From the NCBI GenBank assembly GCA_021786575.1, contig JAJYMY010000001.1:186001-250000 (forward strand): a stretch of 64,000 bases of DNA, in the 5' to 3' direction. The translations under genes were made by a program, and so were the position numbers. Below are positions 33,023 through 42,198 of the stretch, in pieces; positions within the stretch are counted from its first letter, which is position 1, and every line of letters starts with the position of its first letter. This stretch comes from an archaeon (GTDB lineage: Archaea; Thermoproteota; Nitrososphaeria; Nitrososphaerales; Gagatemarchaeaceae). The notes below the pieces were generated by a model. It was given only the letters and a program-made list of their open reading frames with translations, was not told the DNA's origin and made no database searches.

Positions 33023-33136
33023 GAAGACGCCAGGAACATCCTTGATATTTACGGGTTATCGAAAGGTGGCGTGCTTCGAGGCGCGGGCATGCCCTCGCCC
33101 GAAGAACCTGATCCCTACCGGTTCTTTCTCCTAGTA

Positions 33137-33300
33137 CTAGTTCAGGGCATAGTAAGTGACGGTCAGAGCGAGAACCATAACCACCCCCGAAGGCAAGCGT
33201 TTCTTGAGGCGCCCCGGCCGCGGCGGTCCCGCCCAGGTCGAATATACCAGCCCCGATGATGGCGTCGACCGACGGCTGTGGCAAGGCCAGGCGGATGCTC
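33137..33300 (-). other. Possible small membrane protein, Sec61beta-like (weak)
   Basis: One minus-strand frame ends STPSSGLVYSTWAGPP, then RLKKRLPSGVVMVLALTVTY and YALN before a stop at 33137. This is the layout of archaeal Sec61beta: a Ser/Gly-rich stretch, a basic linker and one C-terminal membrane helix. But no ATG, GTG or TTG precedes it in frame after the stop, so it may be a remnant, frameshifted, or chance. The rest of 33023-33372 shows nothing else. Confidence 0.3.
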
Positions 33301-33372
33301 TTAGCGCCTTCCTTTATGACCTCCTTCCGCGGCTGGCTTCCGGTCCGATTTAGACAGGACATGGGTCACCAG

Positions 33373-33924
33373 TCACTGCAGTCGTACTGGCGAAGGGCCG
33401 CCACCACTAGGCACAACGTAGAGTGAGATTTCGTCTTCCGAATCCCTCGATATCGGGTCCCAGCCGTCGAATATCCAGACGTATGATACTACCCTGGCCC
33501 CTGGCTTTAGCTCCGAAAGGAGCTTCGCCTTCAGCCTCCGATTAGCCCCTCGCGATAGGAAGAGCGTGACCACCGTCGCCTCGCTAAGGTCTGCATTGAA
33601 GAAGTTCCCCCAGACCACCTTCACCTGCCCCTTGAGCCTGTGGACGCCCACCGCGGACCTAGAAAGAAGCACGCGGATCGGGTCAGCCTCTACCCCGACG
33701 GCACGGGCATGGTAGGTCTTCGCTGCCTCTATTATGATTCTCCCGTCTCCTGAGCCGAGGTCGTACACGACATCAGACGGTCCTGTGCCGCACATTTCGA
33801 GCATCTTCCTCACCTTTCGCCTCGAGGTGGGTTGCCAACCCGCGCCGATGGATGCAGACCACAAGAGGAACACTCCCAAAGCCAGCACCGTCGCGATGAG
33901 CGCCCACCCCAGGATGGAGGCCAA
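33373..33924 (-). CDS. Membrane-anchored class I SAM-dependent methyltransferase (FAM173-like)
   Basis: 183 residues, start TTG. An N-terminal membrane helix (about 4-22) precedes a Rossmann methyltransferase: VVYDLGSGDGRIIIEAAKTY (motif I, about 52-71), AVGVEADPIRVLLS, VVWGNFFNADLSEATVVTLF and GARVVSYVWIFDGWDP. The order and the TM anchor match the FAM173/ATPSCKMT family of protein lysine methyltransferases and their prokaryotic relatives. Target unknown in archaea. Confidence 0.8.
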   Translation of the reverse strand: MASILGWALIATVLALGVFLLWSASIGAGWQPTSRRKVRKMLEMCGTGPSDVVYDLGSGDGRIIIEAAKTYHARAVGVEADPIRVLLSRSAVGVHRLKGQVKVVWGNFFNADLSEATVVTLFLSRGANRRLKAKLLSELKPGARVVSYVWIFDGWDPISRDSEDEISLYVVPSGGGPSPVRLQ

Positions 33925-33991
33925 TCTGGTCCGTTGGAGGTACGCTTGACATAAGGTTGCTTCAAGCGGCGCTACAGGAGGCAGGTCAGCT

Positions 33992-34486
33992 TCAGCTGTT
34001 CGATGCCCTTTTCACGAGCTGCGTTCCGCAGACAGGGCACGCAGTGAGCTTCGGGTTGGCGTATGTCTTGCCGCAACCCCTGCAGTACATCTTCCAACTG
34101 ATGTTTTTCCACTCGCCTCCCTTAAGTGAAGTCGGAGCCAGAGGGATGGAGAGGGCTTCGGCGACGTTGCGGACTGCGAAGTCGTCGGAGACGAGGCTCA
34201 CACCGCCGTCACCCTGCTTCAGGTCTAGACCCAGGGCAAGGAGAGAGAGGTCGGTCTGGGATAGGGCCCGGATGTCTCCCGTCTTGACGGCCATCGCCTT
34301 CACCCGGCCGAGGGACTCCTGTGAAGGTTCAGTGACCTGCACCCTGGTGTGGATGAGGGAAGACCCGACACTGTGGTGCTTCACCTCTTCGAGGACCAAG
34401 TAGGTAGTGAAATACCGCCCGTTCCCCTGGTATGGTATCCCTGCATAGAAGGCTGTGGAGTCGAGGATATATGCCGGGTCAGACAA
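33992..34486 (-). CDS. nob1: rRNA maturation endonuclease Nob1 (PIN domain plus zinc ribbon)
   Basis: 164 residues, start TTG. The PIN nuclease domain has Asp9 in ILDSTAFYAG, Glu34-Glu35 in VLEEVK, and LSQTDLSLLALGLDL then LVSDDFAVRNVA with further acidic ligands. The C-terminal zinc ribbon is YCRGCGKTY to CPVCGTQL. It is the standard archaeal Nob1 form that cuts the 3' end of 16S rRNA during 30S maturation. It is divergent from the IF5A gene. Confidence 0.92.
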   Translation of the reverse strand: MSDPAYILDSTAFYAGIPYQGNGRYFTTYLVLEEVKHHSVGSSLIHTRVQVTEPSQESLGRVKAMAVKTGDIRALSQTDLSLLALGLDLKQGDGGVSLVSDDFAVRNVAEALSIPLAPTSLKGGEWKNISWKMYCRGCGKTYANPKLTACPVCGTQLVKRASNS

Positions 34487-34624
34487 TTGGGAGTGCCTTC
34501 AAAGAATCAAACTTGCCCTAGAGATGTATGCTCGTCAGTCTTTGGCGTCGTCAATCGTTCGTGCGATGGGTCCACCCGGTGAGACATTTATTTAGCTTCC
34601 CTCGCGAGGCAGGTCCGCTTATCC

Positions 34625-35035
34625 TTGAGCAGACCAGCTGAGCTTGGCAGCGTGAAGGAAGGGAGCTACATCATAATCGACGGAGAGCCGTGCAAGGTCG
34701 TGAGCCGCGAGCATTTCAAACCAGGGAAGCACGGGAGCGCCAAGGTGCGGCTGGTTGCCATCTCCCTGTTCACCGGATCGAAGAAGAGCTACGTCTCTCC
34801 GGCCGAGTCAAGGGTCGACATACCGATGATTGACAAGAGGTCCGGTCAGGTCACCACCATCATGGACAACACGGTACAGATCATGGACCTCCAAACGTTC
34901 GAGGTCATTGAGACAGCTAAGCCCAGCGCGGAGGAGATGGCCGAGCTTAACGGGCCCCTCTCGCCGGGCGTAGAAGTCGAATACTGGTCGATGCTGGGCC
35001 GGAACAGGATAATGCGGGTAAAGGGCGGCAGCTGA
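34625..35035 (+). CDS. eif5a: Translation initiation factor 5A (hypusine-containing)
   Basis: 136 residues, start TTG. The hypusination loop HFKPGKHGSAK contains the lysine that is modified (about residue 36). The KOW-like N-terminal domain (GSYIIIDGEPCKVV) and C-terminal OB domain (VQIMDLQTFEVIE) are complete. It promotes peptide-bond formation on stalling sequences. A TATA-like CATTTATTT lies about 32-40 bases upstream. The deoxyhypusine synthase gene is not in the window. Confidence 0.95.
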   Translation: MSRPAELGSVKEGSYIIIDGEPCKVVSREHFKPGKHGSAKVRLVAISLFTGSKKSYVSPAESRVDIPMIDKRSGQVTTIMDNTVQIMDLQTFEVIETAKPSAEEMAELNGPLSPGVEVEYWSMLGRNRIMRVKGGS

Positions 35036-35655
35036 ATCCCGACGCCCTCGTAGCTAGCCGAACAAACGTTCAAGTCTGCAAGTTTGATTTGGGACGGGCA
35101 GGTTTCGCGAAGACGATTATGCCTCAATACCCACAGCACCCTTCGGTTTGGGTACTTGTGGCTAACTCGTCCACGCAGACGGTCGACCTCCTCGGCGACC
35201 TTCGATGAGAGCTTCCAGCAGTACGCCCTGCTTGAAGCATCGACTTTTACTGGAGCGGTGGCAGCCCATGGATAGGCGATAGCTAGGACAACCATTGGTC
35301 GTCTAGGCAGCCCTTGCAGCGTCGACAGCCGTCTTGACCGCGGGCCCCTGATAGCAGTTGCGTCGATGTGCCCGGCTATATCCACGCTAGGTCGCAGAAA
35401 CCGTGTCTGCCAGGGCCCTATTCTTCGCTCGTAGAAGGTGGTTCTCTGGGTTCTCCCCCGGATTCCCTCTCGGGCGCAAAACACTCGGTCGCGCTCAACA
35501 CTCTCTCACCTCAAAATAGAACGAAGGACAACACGAACCACCGCCGACCATGGTCAACACAGGAGACGAGACATGCTCTTAGAGGACCGCCATCAGTTCT
35601 CAAGCACGAGACCAGTCTACCTTAGATAGGGGTGCGGGAGGGCAGCCCCAGAAGG
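35036..35655. other. 620-bp region, possible decayed DDE transposase
   Basis: On the minus strand a frame from about 35460 to 35080 reads MVVLAIAYPWAATAPVKVDA, a gap, then RLRGRVSHKYPNRRVLWVLR. This recalls the catalytic core of IS630-like transposases ('KYPNRRV-x-x-VLDN-A'), but the catalytic Asp is missing (VLRHNR) and no intact ORF of transposase length exists. No terminal repeats were seen. The rest has no recognisable gene. Confidence 0.3.
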
Positions 35656-36141
35656 ATGCAGGCGTCCAGATTGGTGGTGGTGGCGATACTGATTGGAGCC
35701 ATAGCTTTCGGGCTCGTTGTTGGGTACCTCGGGTACAACAGCGCCCTCTTCCCGACGAAACAGGTCCCGTTCGGGAACTACGCCTCTGTGGTTTCAACGT
35801 CTTTCAACGGGACGGAATTGGCATTCAACGTTCGCTGGAACAATGCGAGCGCCCTCCCCCTCAAAGTACAGCTCACCTCGACCACATCCACCCAGGCAGA
35901 TTCCCCGGTGTGCGTGGCTGGATTATCCTCGGTGACGAGCGGGCAGGTTATTTTCTTCCCGTTCGCGGTGAGCCCTCCGTCAGGGACTCTCGTCAACGTA
36001 GACTTTTCCATCGCAGTCAAGGATTTGGCCACCGGAAATCAGTTCACCATCATCTACAATCTGAACACCATAACAGCGGACAACGCGACGATCACCCCCA
36101 TCGGCCCAATATGCGAGCTCCCGCCAGGGACGAGCGGCTGA
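35656..36141 (+). CDS. Hypothetical membrane-anchored extracytoplasmic protein
   Basis: 161 residues from ATG 35656 (the upstream in-frame ATG-like start gives a polar addition). A single N-terminal membrane helix (about 5-27, LVVVAILIGAIAFGLVVGYL) is followed by a Ser/Thr/Asn-rich beta domain with two cysteines (SPVCVAGL and PICELP) that could form a disulfide outside the cell. Not recognised. It is immediately upstream of the respiratory island, so an accessory role is possible but unsupported. Confidence 0.65.
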   Translation: MQASRLVVVAILIGAIAFGLVVGYLGYNSALFPTKQVPFGNYASVVSTSFNGTELAFNVRWNNASALPLKVQLTSTTSTQADSPVCVAGLSSVTSGQVIFFPFAVSPPSGTLVNVDFSIAVKDLATGNQFTIIYNLNTITADNATITPIGPICELPPGTSG

Positions 36142-36535
36142 GCGGGTCGACCAGCCTGAGACGTGGCGGCTAGAGGTGCCCGGCGTCGTCAACTGACGGC
36201 TGGCATGCCTCAGAAATCCTATGCAGAAGACATGCTCTGAATGTGAGCGCAAATTGGAGACCACACAGAGTAAGCTGCAGGCCCAAGATTTTAAATGCGG
36301 GCGATTGGAGTTCGTTTCCAAGCTCAGTCGGCTTGTCGGAGAGGTTGCGGTGCGCAGACGGCTTACGAGGACCACACGCACGGTTACCATTGTCGCGATG
36401 TGAGACCAGAAGGAAACGGACCTCCGCTCTCCTGAGAGCGAGCCTGAAGGTATCGACCCAGCGAGGGCTGTCCTACTTCCGTAGGATTTCGGCGTATCGC
36501 CATCCCCACATGCACGCTCCGGAGGCTTTCTGAAA
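36142..36535. other. 394-bp leader/intergenic region
   Basis: No gene supported. A good TATA-like GATTTTAAATG at about 36289-36299 would start a transcript near 36320, giving a leader of about 215 bases before GTG 36536. GGAGG at 36521-36525 is that gene's ribosome site. A short basic frame (ends 36403) is not convincing. Confidence 0.4.
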
Positions 36536-38605
36536 GTGCAAGCGATTGTCGGACTCCTATGGGTTGCGGCAGTTTCGATGGCTGCCGTGACCGCCCTGCT
36601 GGTGAAGAGAGCGTCGAAGGTGGCGACGATTTACGACGCGGCGGTAGTGTTGTTCCTCCTGGCCATGATGGTCTCTATGCTCGTGAGCGCGGTGTACTAT
36701 CTGTACGTTCCGAGCATCACCAGTCTGTTCATCATCTTCGCGGCAAACATGGTCTCCATGAGCATCCTAGCGATCCCCATAGTCGCCTCGCTCATGTACG
36801 GAGGCAAGAAGTTGGAGGACTTCGGGGGCATCCGATGGTTGACCATGGCCGGGGCCTTCAGGTCGTCCGCGGTTGCGCTGGTGGTCATCGCTGAAGTCTT
36901 CATGGGTTGGGCCTTCGCCCTCGCGTCCGGCGCTATACCTACTATCGAAGGCGGTGCAGGGATCTATTCGGCCTTGGTCTGGTCGATTGGCTCTTACTGG
37001 TTCGTCTTCACCATGGCCGGAGAGATGGCAGTCACAGTGTACTTCCTGAGGGACAGGCTCCAGAGCTCGGTATGGCCTGTCGTCGGAGCGCAGGTGCTAA
37101 TCATGCTATTCTCGCCGACCGCAATCGACTCCTATGGATGGGCGCGATATGCAACCCTCGCTGGCAGTTCGGTCATGATCGTGCTCTTCATCTACATCTT
37201 CGAATTGCTGTACAAGAACCGCAGCCTAGACCGAAGGACGTCGAACTACCTCGTCTCGATTTTGATGGCGTACGGAATAATGATGGCCGGAATCTTCTCA
37301 TGGGTGCTCTTCGGGAATGAAGAAGTCTTCGCGCTGTCTCTGATTGTGGAGATGGTCGTATACTTCTCCACTATCATTCGAAATAAAGAGGAGAGCGCGG
37401 AGAAGCTCGAGAGCTGGCAGTCCAAGCCTCTGTGGGTATTCGCCGTCCTCAGTTTCCTTTTCGTCGCTGAGTTCTTCATGGGTGGAGTCATCGATGTGTA
37501 TGCCTACGGGACGACATTCTTCACAAATCTCCATCTTGCCCCCGTCGCGGGTTACGTCCCAGGGGCTATCGCCGCCGCGGCCTACGACTTCGTCGTATAC
37601 TTCTCCGCGGTCACTGCGTCCGCCTGGTACCTCATCATGATGGGGGTAGAGATGGGCGCTCTGGTGCTCTTCAGGATAAGGTACGCACGTGAGTTAGAGA
37701 CCAAGGTCAGGCTTGTGATGGTCATTGCAGCGTATGCAACCTACGCTGTCTTCCTCCCCTACTTCGTGTTCCCCACGACTGCCCGGTACGTGCCGTGGGT
37801 GGGGTGGAGCATGGGGGTCGGGACCGCCGGTGCGTTCGCCCCCGCGGTCGCGCTCGCCCTTCTGGCCACCTACTTCGTGAGCGGGCTCCTTTCTTTCTTC
37901 TTCGGGAGCAGGAATGTCTGTTCGGTCTTCTGCACTGCGGCGCTCATGTATCAGGGGACGACAATAGACGCTATGAGTTCGTTCAACCGGACGTCGAAAA
38001 TAGGCCGCAAGTTCCTCACCAGCAAGCTCTCTGCAACCTACAAGTGGGTGGTGTCGCTCGTATGGCTGTCGTTGGTGGTCGCGGCCGCCCTCTCCTACCT
38101 GAACTCAGTCGGAGTGATAGATGTAACCATATTCGGGACTGACACTAGCTTCTTCATGTATAGCTTCTACTTTAGTTTCCTCTGGTACATAGTCTGGATA
38201 CTCATCCCCTTCATGGGGACCTACGCGTGCGCTACGACAGGGCTGTGTGGGTGGGGTTCGTTCAATCATTTGGTGTCGAGGTTCGGATTGTTCAGGCTGA
38301 AGGTTAAAGACAGCGACACATGCGTCACCTGCGCCACCAAGGACTGCGCCAAGGTGTGCCCCGTGGGGATAACAGACCAGCCCGGAACGTTCATCGCCAC
38401 AGGACAGCTCAAGAGTATGAAATGCATAGGGGTAGGAGACTGCGTAACCGCGTGCCCATATCAGAACATATACTTCTACGACATAAGAGGGTGGCTCAGG
38501 GAGAGGCTCCGCGGGTCCAAGCCAGCCGCGGCCAAGGGGGCCCTGCTACCTGTGGTGCGGTCGCGCCTGTTACGTGACGCCGGACAAGAAGCGGTTGGGG
38601 CTTGA
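36536..38605 (+). CDS. Large polytopic membrane protein with C-terminal two-cluster ferredoxin domain
   Basis: 689 residues, start GTG after GGAGG. About fourteen hydrophobic helices fill residues 1-590. Cys-containing loops GSRNVCSVFCTAALMY and TYACATTGLCGWGSFN flank the last ones. The soluble tail has CVTCATKDCAKVCP (about 596) and CIGVGDCVTACPYQN (about 633), i.e. two probable [4Fe-4S] sites. The NapH/CcoG-like membrane iron-sulfur layout suggests electron exchange with the quinone pool. It faces the oxidase operon tail to tail. No histidine pairs typical of haem b were seen. Specific function unknown. Confidence 0.75.
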   Translation: MQAIVGLLWVAAVSMAAVTALLVKRASKVATIYDAAVVLFLLAMMVSMLVSAVYYLYVPSITSLFIIFAANMVSMSILAIPIVASLMYGGKKLEDFGGIRWLTMAGAFRSSAVALVVIAEVFMGWAFALASGAIPTIEGGAGIYSALVWSIGSYWFVFTMAGEMAVTVYFLRDRLQSSVWPVVGAQVLIMLFSPTAIDSYGWARYATLAGSSVMIVLFIYIFELLYKNRSLDRRTSNYLVSILMAYGIMMAGIFSWVLFGNEEVFALSLIVEMVVYFSTIIRNKEESAEKLESWQSKPLWVFAVLSFLFVAEFFMGGVIDVYAYGTTFFTNLHLAPVAGYVPGAIAAAAYDFVVYFSAVTASAWYLIMMGVEMGALVLFRIRYARELETKVRLVMVIAAYATYAVFLPYFVFPTTARYVPWVGWSMGVGTAGAFAPAVALALLATYFVSGLLSFFFGSRNVCSVFCTAALMYQGTTIDAMSSFNRTSKIGRKFLTSKLSATYKWVVSLVWLSLVVAAALSYLNSVGVIDVTIFGTDTSFFMYSFYFSFLWYIVWILIPFMGTYACATTGLCGWGSFNHLVSRFGLFRLKVKDSDTCVTCATKDCAKVCPVGITDQPGTFIATGQLKSMKCIGVGDCVTACPYQNIYFYDIRGWLRERLRGSKPAAAKGALLPVVRSRLLRDAGQEAVGA

Positions 38606-38850
38606 GGATTGCGACAAGTGGAATTGCGATGCACCAGCGTCCCAAGGTGACACAACGCTGACTTAGAATAGGAAAGACAGGTTCTCGGCTCCTCTATGGA
38701 TTCAGAAGCGACCAGCCTCTTTCGTGGTGCGCCTTTGCGATAAAGCGAGGTTCGTTCCCGCTTTGCATCTGTTCAGAATAGTGAATGAAAGAGCGCCCCG
38801 GCGTCGCCGGAAGAGAGACTGGAGCGGACGGCTCTCGGGCACGCGAGGCT

Positions 38851-39120
38851 CTAGTATGATGGTCCTATGTATTCGACGACCATAGATATGATCAGAACGG
38901 CGATGAATATCACACCTACCAGCGCTATAGCACGCACAGGGGAAGGCTCGTCCTTCAATCCCATGTAGTAGCCGCCCATCACCACCGCTTCGCTTATGGC
39001 TATGATTCCGATCACGGCGTAGTAGGTATTGCTCACCACTATCGACCCGGCGAGGTACACCTCGAAAATAGTAGCCAGAACCAGATACGCGAGTACGCCG
39101 ATGGTTCCTGCTTCTCTCAT
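38851..39120 (-). CDS. Small membrane subunit of cytochrome oxidase (CoxIV-like)
   Basis: 89 residues with three membrane helices: GVLAYLVLATIFEVYLAGSI, YYAVIGIIAISEAVVMGGYY, and AIALVGVIFIAVLIISMVVE. The length, helix number and position match prokaryotic subunit IV/caa3-type small subunits. It lies 3 bp after the fused subunit I/III gene and is therefore its last operon member. It probably stabilises the catalytic core. Confidence 0.75.
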   Translation of the reverse strand: MREAGTIGVLAYLVLATIFEVYLAGSIVVSNTYYAVIGIIAISEAVVMGGYYMGLKDEPSPVRAIALVGVIFIAVLIISMVVEYIGPSY

Positions 39121-39123
39121 GTG

Positions 39124-41454
39124 TTACACCAAGTAGAACAGCGGGAAGAGGAAGACCCAGACTATGTCGACAAAGTCCCAGTATAGGGCGAAGTTGGCTA
39201 TAGAGCTGCTTCCCTCAGGGCCTGGTTTTCTAATCGCCCTGACCATCAGATAGACCATCATAACGAGCCCGGCGGTCACGTGAGAGGCGTGAACCCCCGT
39301 TAGCAGGAAGTAAAGGCCATTGGGGAGCGAGGTGTTGAACCAGATGCCCTTGAGATACAATCCATACCACTCACTCGCCTCAGTAAGGAGGAACGCCAGG
39401 CCCAAGGCAAACGTAGCGCCGAGCCAAGCTAGATAATGGCGGTATTCACCAGCCTTCTGCGACATGACCGCACGGACCATCGTGAAGCTGCTGATGAGCA
39501 GGAACGCGGTCGATATAGCACCAGTTGTCAGATTGTGGACGCTGCCTACTGCCGGCCATGTGACCCCGGCTATGGCAGAGTTTTCGCGGATGAAGATGGT
39601 ACTGCCTATGAGCGACCCGAAGAGCAGCACGTCAGAAGCGATGAATATCCACATCCCCAGCTTGATCCGACCGACACCCGAGAACGGGAACTTGTCCCCG
39701 AAAGTCTCGCTCAGGGAGAACTTGTCGCCCATGTTGTCCTTTGCCCAGCGGAACAGAGAATAGATGACAAACAGCAGACCAACCACTATTATTGCCTTCC
39801 CGGCAAGGTAGGGAGATGTCGCGAGGCCTACAAGAGTGACCGCAATGGCGATGCTGAGCTCGAGCGGCCTGTGGCTCGTATGGTTCGCCTCGACTACATG
39901 CTCGGACGGCTCGACCGCCCCGCCTGTCGCCGACCCCACCGACCTGAAAAGGCCCTTCCCCCATTCAGGGGATAGACTCTGCCACGGATTAGGTATGGAA
40001 GGGAGGCCGCCGTAGTGCGTATATACCAGATTTGCAATGAAGATTAGCTGCGCCCCCCCGAAGATTATGGCACCGACGCTCGAGATGTAGTTGAGCGTCC
40101 CCCACCCGGTGGAAGCAGAATAGGTTACAATCCTCCTGGGCATGTCTATGAGGAGGAACATCGGAGCATAAGTGATGTTGAATCCTATGAAGGAGATAGC
40201 GAAGTGGATGAGACCCAGTTTCTCACTATACATCTTTCCGGTTATCTTCGGGAGCCAGTAGTATATCCCAGCGACCAGGCCGAATATTGTCGCTCCTACC
40301 ATGACGTAATGGAAGTGCGCCACGACGAAGTAAGACCCCCTAAAGACGACGTCGAGGACGAACGACGAAAGGAAGACCCCGGATATCCCTCCTATGATGA
40401 ACAGCACGATTGCGCCGTAGGCCCAAAGCATAGGGGTGTTGAGTTTGACCCCTCCTAGCATGGTGAGTATGAATGAAAGAACTATGATGTCGAATGGGAA
40501 TGAGATGATGAGCGTCGTGACGCTGAAGGTCGCCAGCTCAGCCAGGTTGATTCCAGTGATGAACATGTGGTGCTGCCAGACCAACATGCTGAGGGGTAGG
40601 ACCAATAGCCCTGTAGCGAGCAGAATCATCCTCCTCCCTTCGAGGTCTCTCCCTGAGAAGACGGGGAGTATTTCGGCGATGGCGCCGAAGGCGGGGAGCA
40701 GTACTATGTACACCTCGGGGTGGCCGAAGAACCAGAACAGGTTCGTCCAGAGGATGGCTCCACCCGCAACGGACAAGAAGATTACCGTCCCGAGCAGTCT
40801 GTCGGACATGAGCATCACTAGCGCTGCCAGCAGAGGCGGGAAGGCGAGGAGCATCAAAATCAGCGTGAAAGTCGCGAACCATGTGAACATTGGAATCTTG
40901 GATATGGACATGCCGGGAGCGCGTTCATGAGCGATTGTGACCAAGAAGTTGATGCTTCCAATCGTTATGGACGCTGCGAGCATAGCGAGGCCCAAGAAGA
41001 CCAATGAGATGCCTACACCAGGAGAGTAGACTGAAGTGTTCAATGGTTGGTATATCGTCCACCCCCCATTGGGCCCGCCCCCGGGAAGGAATAGCCCAGC
41101 CACCGCGAGGACCCCGCTGAAGAGATACATCCAGTAGCTCAGCGCGTTGAGCCTCGGGAAAGCCAGGTCTGGAGCACCTATCTGTAAGGGGACGAAGTAA
41201 TTCATCAAGGAAATCCCTAGTGGAGAGAGGAACCAGAGTATCATTATCAGCCCGTGCATGGTCACGAACTCGTTGTACAGTGAGGCAGAGAGCACCGTGT
41301 TGCTAGGGACAGATAGTTGCACGCGCATCAGTTCGGCAAGCATCGCCCCCACTGCACCGAAGAACAGAGAAGTCAAAAAGTACAGGATACCGATGTCCTT
41401 ATGATAGGTGGTGGTTGTCCATCGGTGCAGACTCTTCCGGAGTTCGAAGGCCAC
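39124..41454 (-). CDS. Haem-copper oxidase subunit I fused to subunit III
   Basis: 776 residues. Subunit I holds the low-spin haem region TMHGLIMILW, GAPDLAFPRLNA (D-channel Asp), FWFFGHPEVYIVLLPAFG (CuB His, Tyr, Glu), QHHMFITG (CuB His pair) and VVAHFHYVM (haem His). Subunit III (about 545-776) has GMWIFIASDVLLFGSLI, LTEASEWYGLYLKG, and ends FALYWDFVDIVWVFLFPLFY. It reduces O2 and pumps protons in the cytoplasmic membrane. GHPEVY places it in the A type. The usual K-channel Lys of helix VIII (PTGIK) is replaced (PFDII). Confidence 0.95.
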   Translation of the reverse strand: MAFELRKSLHRWTTTTYHKDIGILYFLTSLFFGAVGAMLAELMRVQLSVPSNTVLSASLYNEFVTMHGLIMILWFLSPLGISLMNYFVPLQIGAPDLAFPRLNALSYWMYLFSGVLAVAGLFLPGGGPNGGWTIYQPLNTSVYSPGVGISLVFLGLAMLAASITIGSINFLVTIAHERAPGMSISKIPMFTWFATFTLILMLLAFPPLLAALVMLMSDRLLGTVIFLSVAGGAILWTNLFWFFGHPEVYIVLLPAFGAIAEILPVFSGRDLEGRRMILLATGLLVLPLSMLVWQHHMFITGINLAELATFSVTTLIISFPFDIIVLSFILTMLGGVKLNTPMLWAYGAIVLFIIGGISGVFLSSFVLDVVFRGSYFVVAHFHYVMVGATIFGLVAGIYYWLPKITGKMYSEKLGLIHFAISFIGFNITYAPMFLLIDMPRRIVTYSASTGWGTLNYISSVGAIIFGGAQLIFIANLVYTHYGGLPSIPNPWQSLSPEWGKGLFRSVGSATGGAVEPSEHVVEANHTSHRPLELSIAIAVTLVGLATSPYLAGKAIIVVGLLFVIYSLFRWAKDNMGDKFSLSETFGDKFPFSGVGRIKLGMWIFIASDVLLFGSLIGSTIFIRENSAIAGVTWPAVGSVHNLTTGAISTAFLLISSFTMVRAVMSQKAGEYRHYLAWLGATFALGLAFLLTEASEWYGLYLKGIWFNTSLPNGLYFLLTGVHASHVTAGLVMMVYLMVRAIRKPGPEGSSSIANFALYWDFVDIVWVFLFPLFYLV

Positions 41455-41457
41455 TCG

Positions 41458-42090
41458 CTAACCTCCCTTTGTCTGAACAGACGAATACCAAGTATTGAAG
41501 GTCGACGCATTCACTGCGTAGAGCTCCGCTGTCATGAAGGCGTGGCCGACCCCACATAGCTCCTTGCAGATGATTGAGTAGGTCGAAGGCGTAGGGACCT
41601 CCAGCCAGAGCTGATTGTATCTGCCGGGGATTGCGTCCTTAGCCACGTCGAGCTGCTGTATGGCAAAGGAGTGGAAGACATCTTTGGAGGTGATGTTCAA
41701 TATTATCGTTTCACCCACGGGGATTGTGAGGTTCCCCACCTGGGCGTAGCTGTTCGGATAGATGAACGTCCAGAAGAACTGCTGCCCCACCACCTGGATG
41801 GTCATCGAATTGGGCGGGTCTGAAGGGACCGTGACCAGGGAAGAAGAGCTGAAGGTATCCAGTTCAACGGTGGTGAGTATGGTTATGGTGATCAAGGCGA
41901 GGACGACGGCTCGAATCTTCTTCCTCCTCTCGATGGACCTCCTCGAGCTGACCTCCACCTTCACCTTGGGCTTTGTGAATACGCTGTATGTCAGGACAGA
42001 GATTACGACGATGCCTACCAATGTGCCGAGTACTAGATAGACGTCGAACAGCGAGGTCCAGATGGCCACTGTAGGTGGCGCAACCGTCAT
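41458..42090 (-). CDS. Cytochrome oxidase subunit II (CuA)
   Basis: 210 residues. Two N-terminal membrane helices (about 11-37 and 61-82), then a cupredoxin domain with QFFWTFIYPN, the CuA His in DVFHSFAIQ and the ligand set ICKELCGVGHAFM (C-x3-C-x3-H-x2-M, about 184-196). It accepts electrons for subunit I. No cytochrome c domain is attached. First gene of the oxidase operon, followed by a 3-bp gap to the I/III fusion; divergent from the Rieske gene. Confidence 0.95.
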   Translation of the reverse strand: MTVAPPTVAIWTSLFDVYLVLGTLVGIVVISVLTYSVFTKPKVKVEVSSRRSIERRKKIRAVVLALITITILTTVELDTFSSSSLVTVPSDPPNSMTIQVVGQQFFWTFIYPNSYAQVGNLTIPVGETIILNITSKDVFHSFAIQQLDVAKDAIPGRYNQLWLEVPTPSTYSIICKELCGVGHAFMTAELYAVNASTFNTWYSSVQTKGG

Positions 42091-42198
42091 TAAAATCCAC
42101 CGAAGGTGTTAGGGAACCGCTCATAAGCTTTGCCTAAAAATTGAAGATGTCTGGGATTTAGGGTTACGACGACCGCGGATACAAGATAGGTTTTTTTA

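Noticed and set aside
32769-33362. A 197-codon open minus-strand frame
   Set aside because: It overlaps the better-supported 80-residue gene in another frame, is rich in Arg/Gly/His, and has no family motif.
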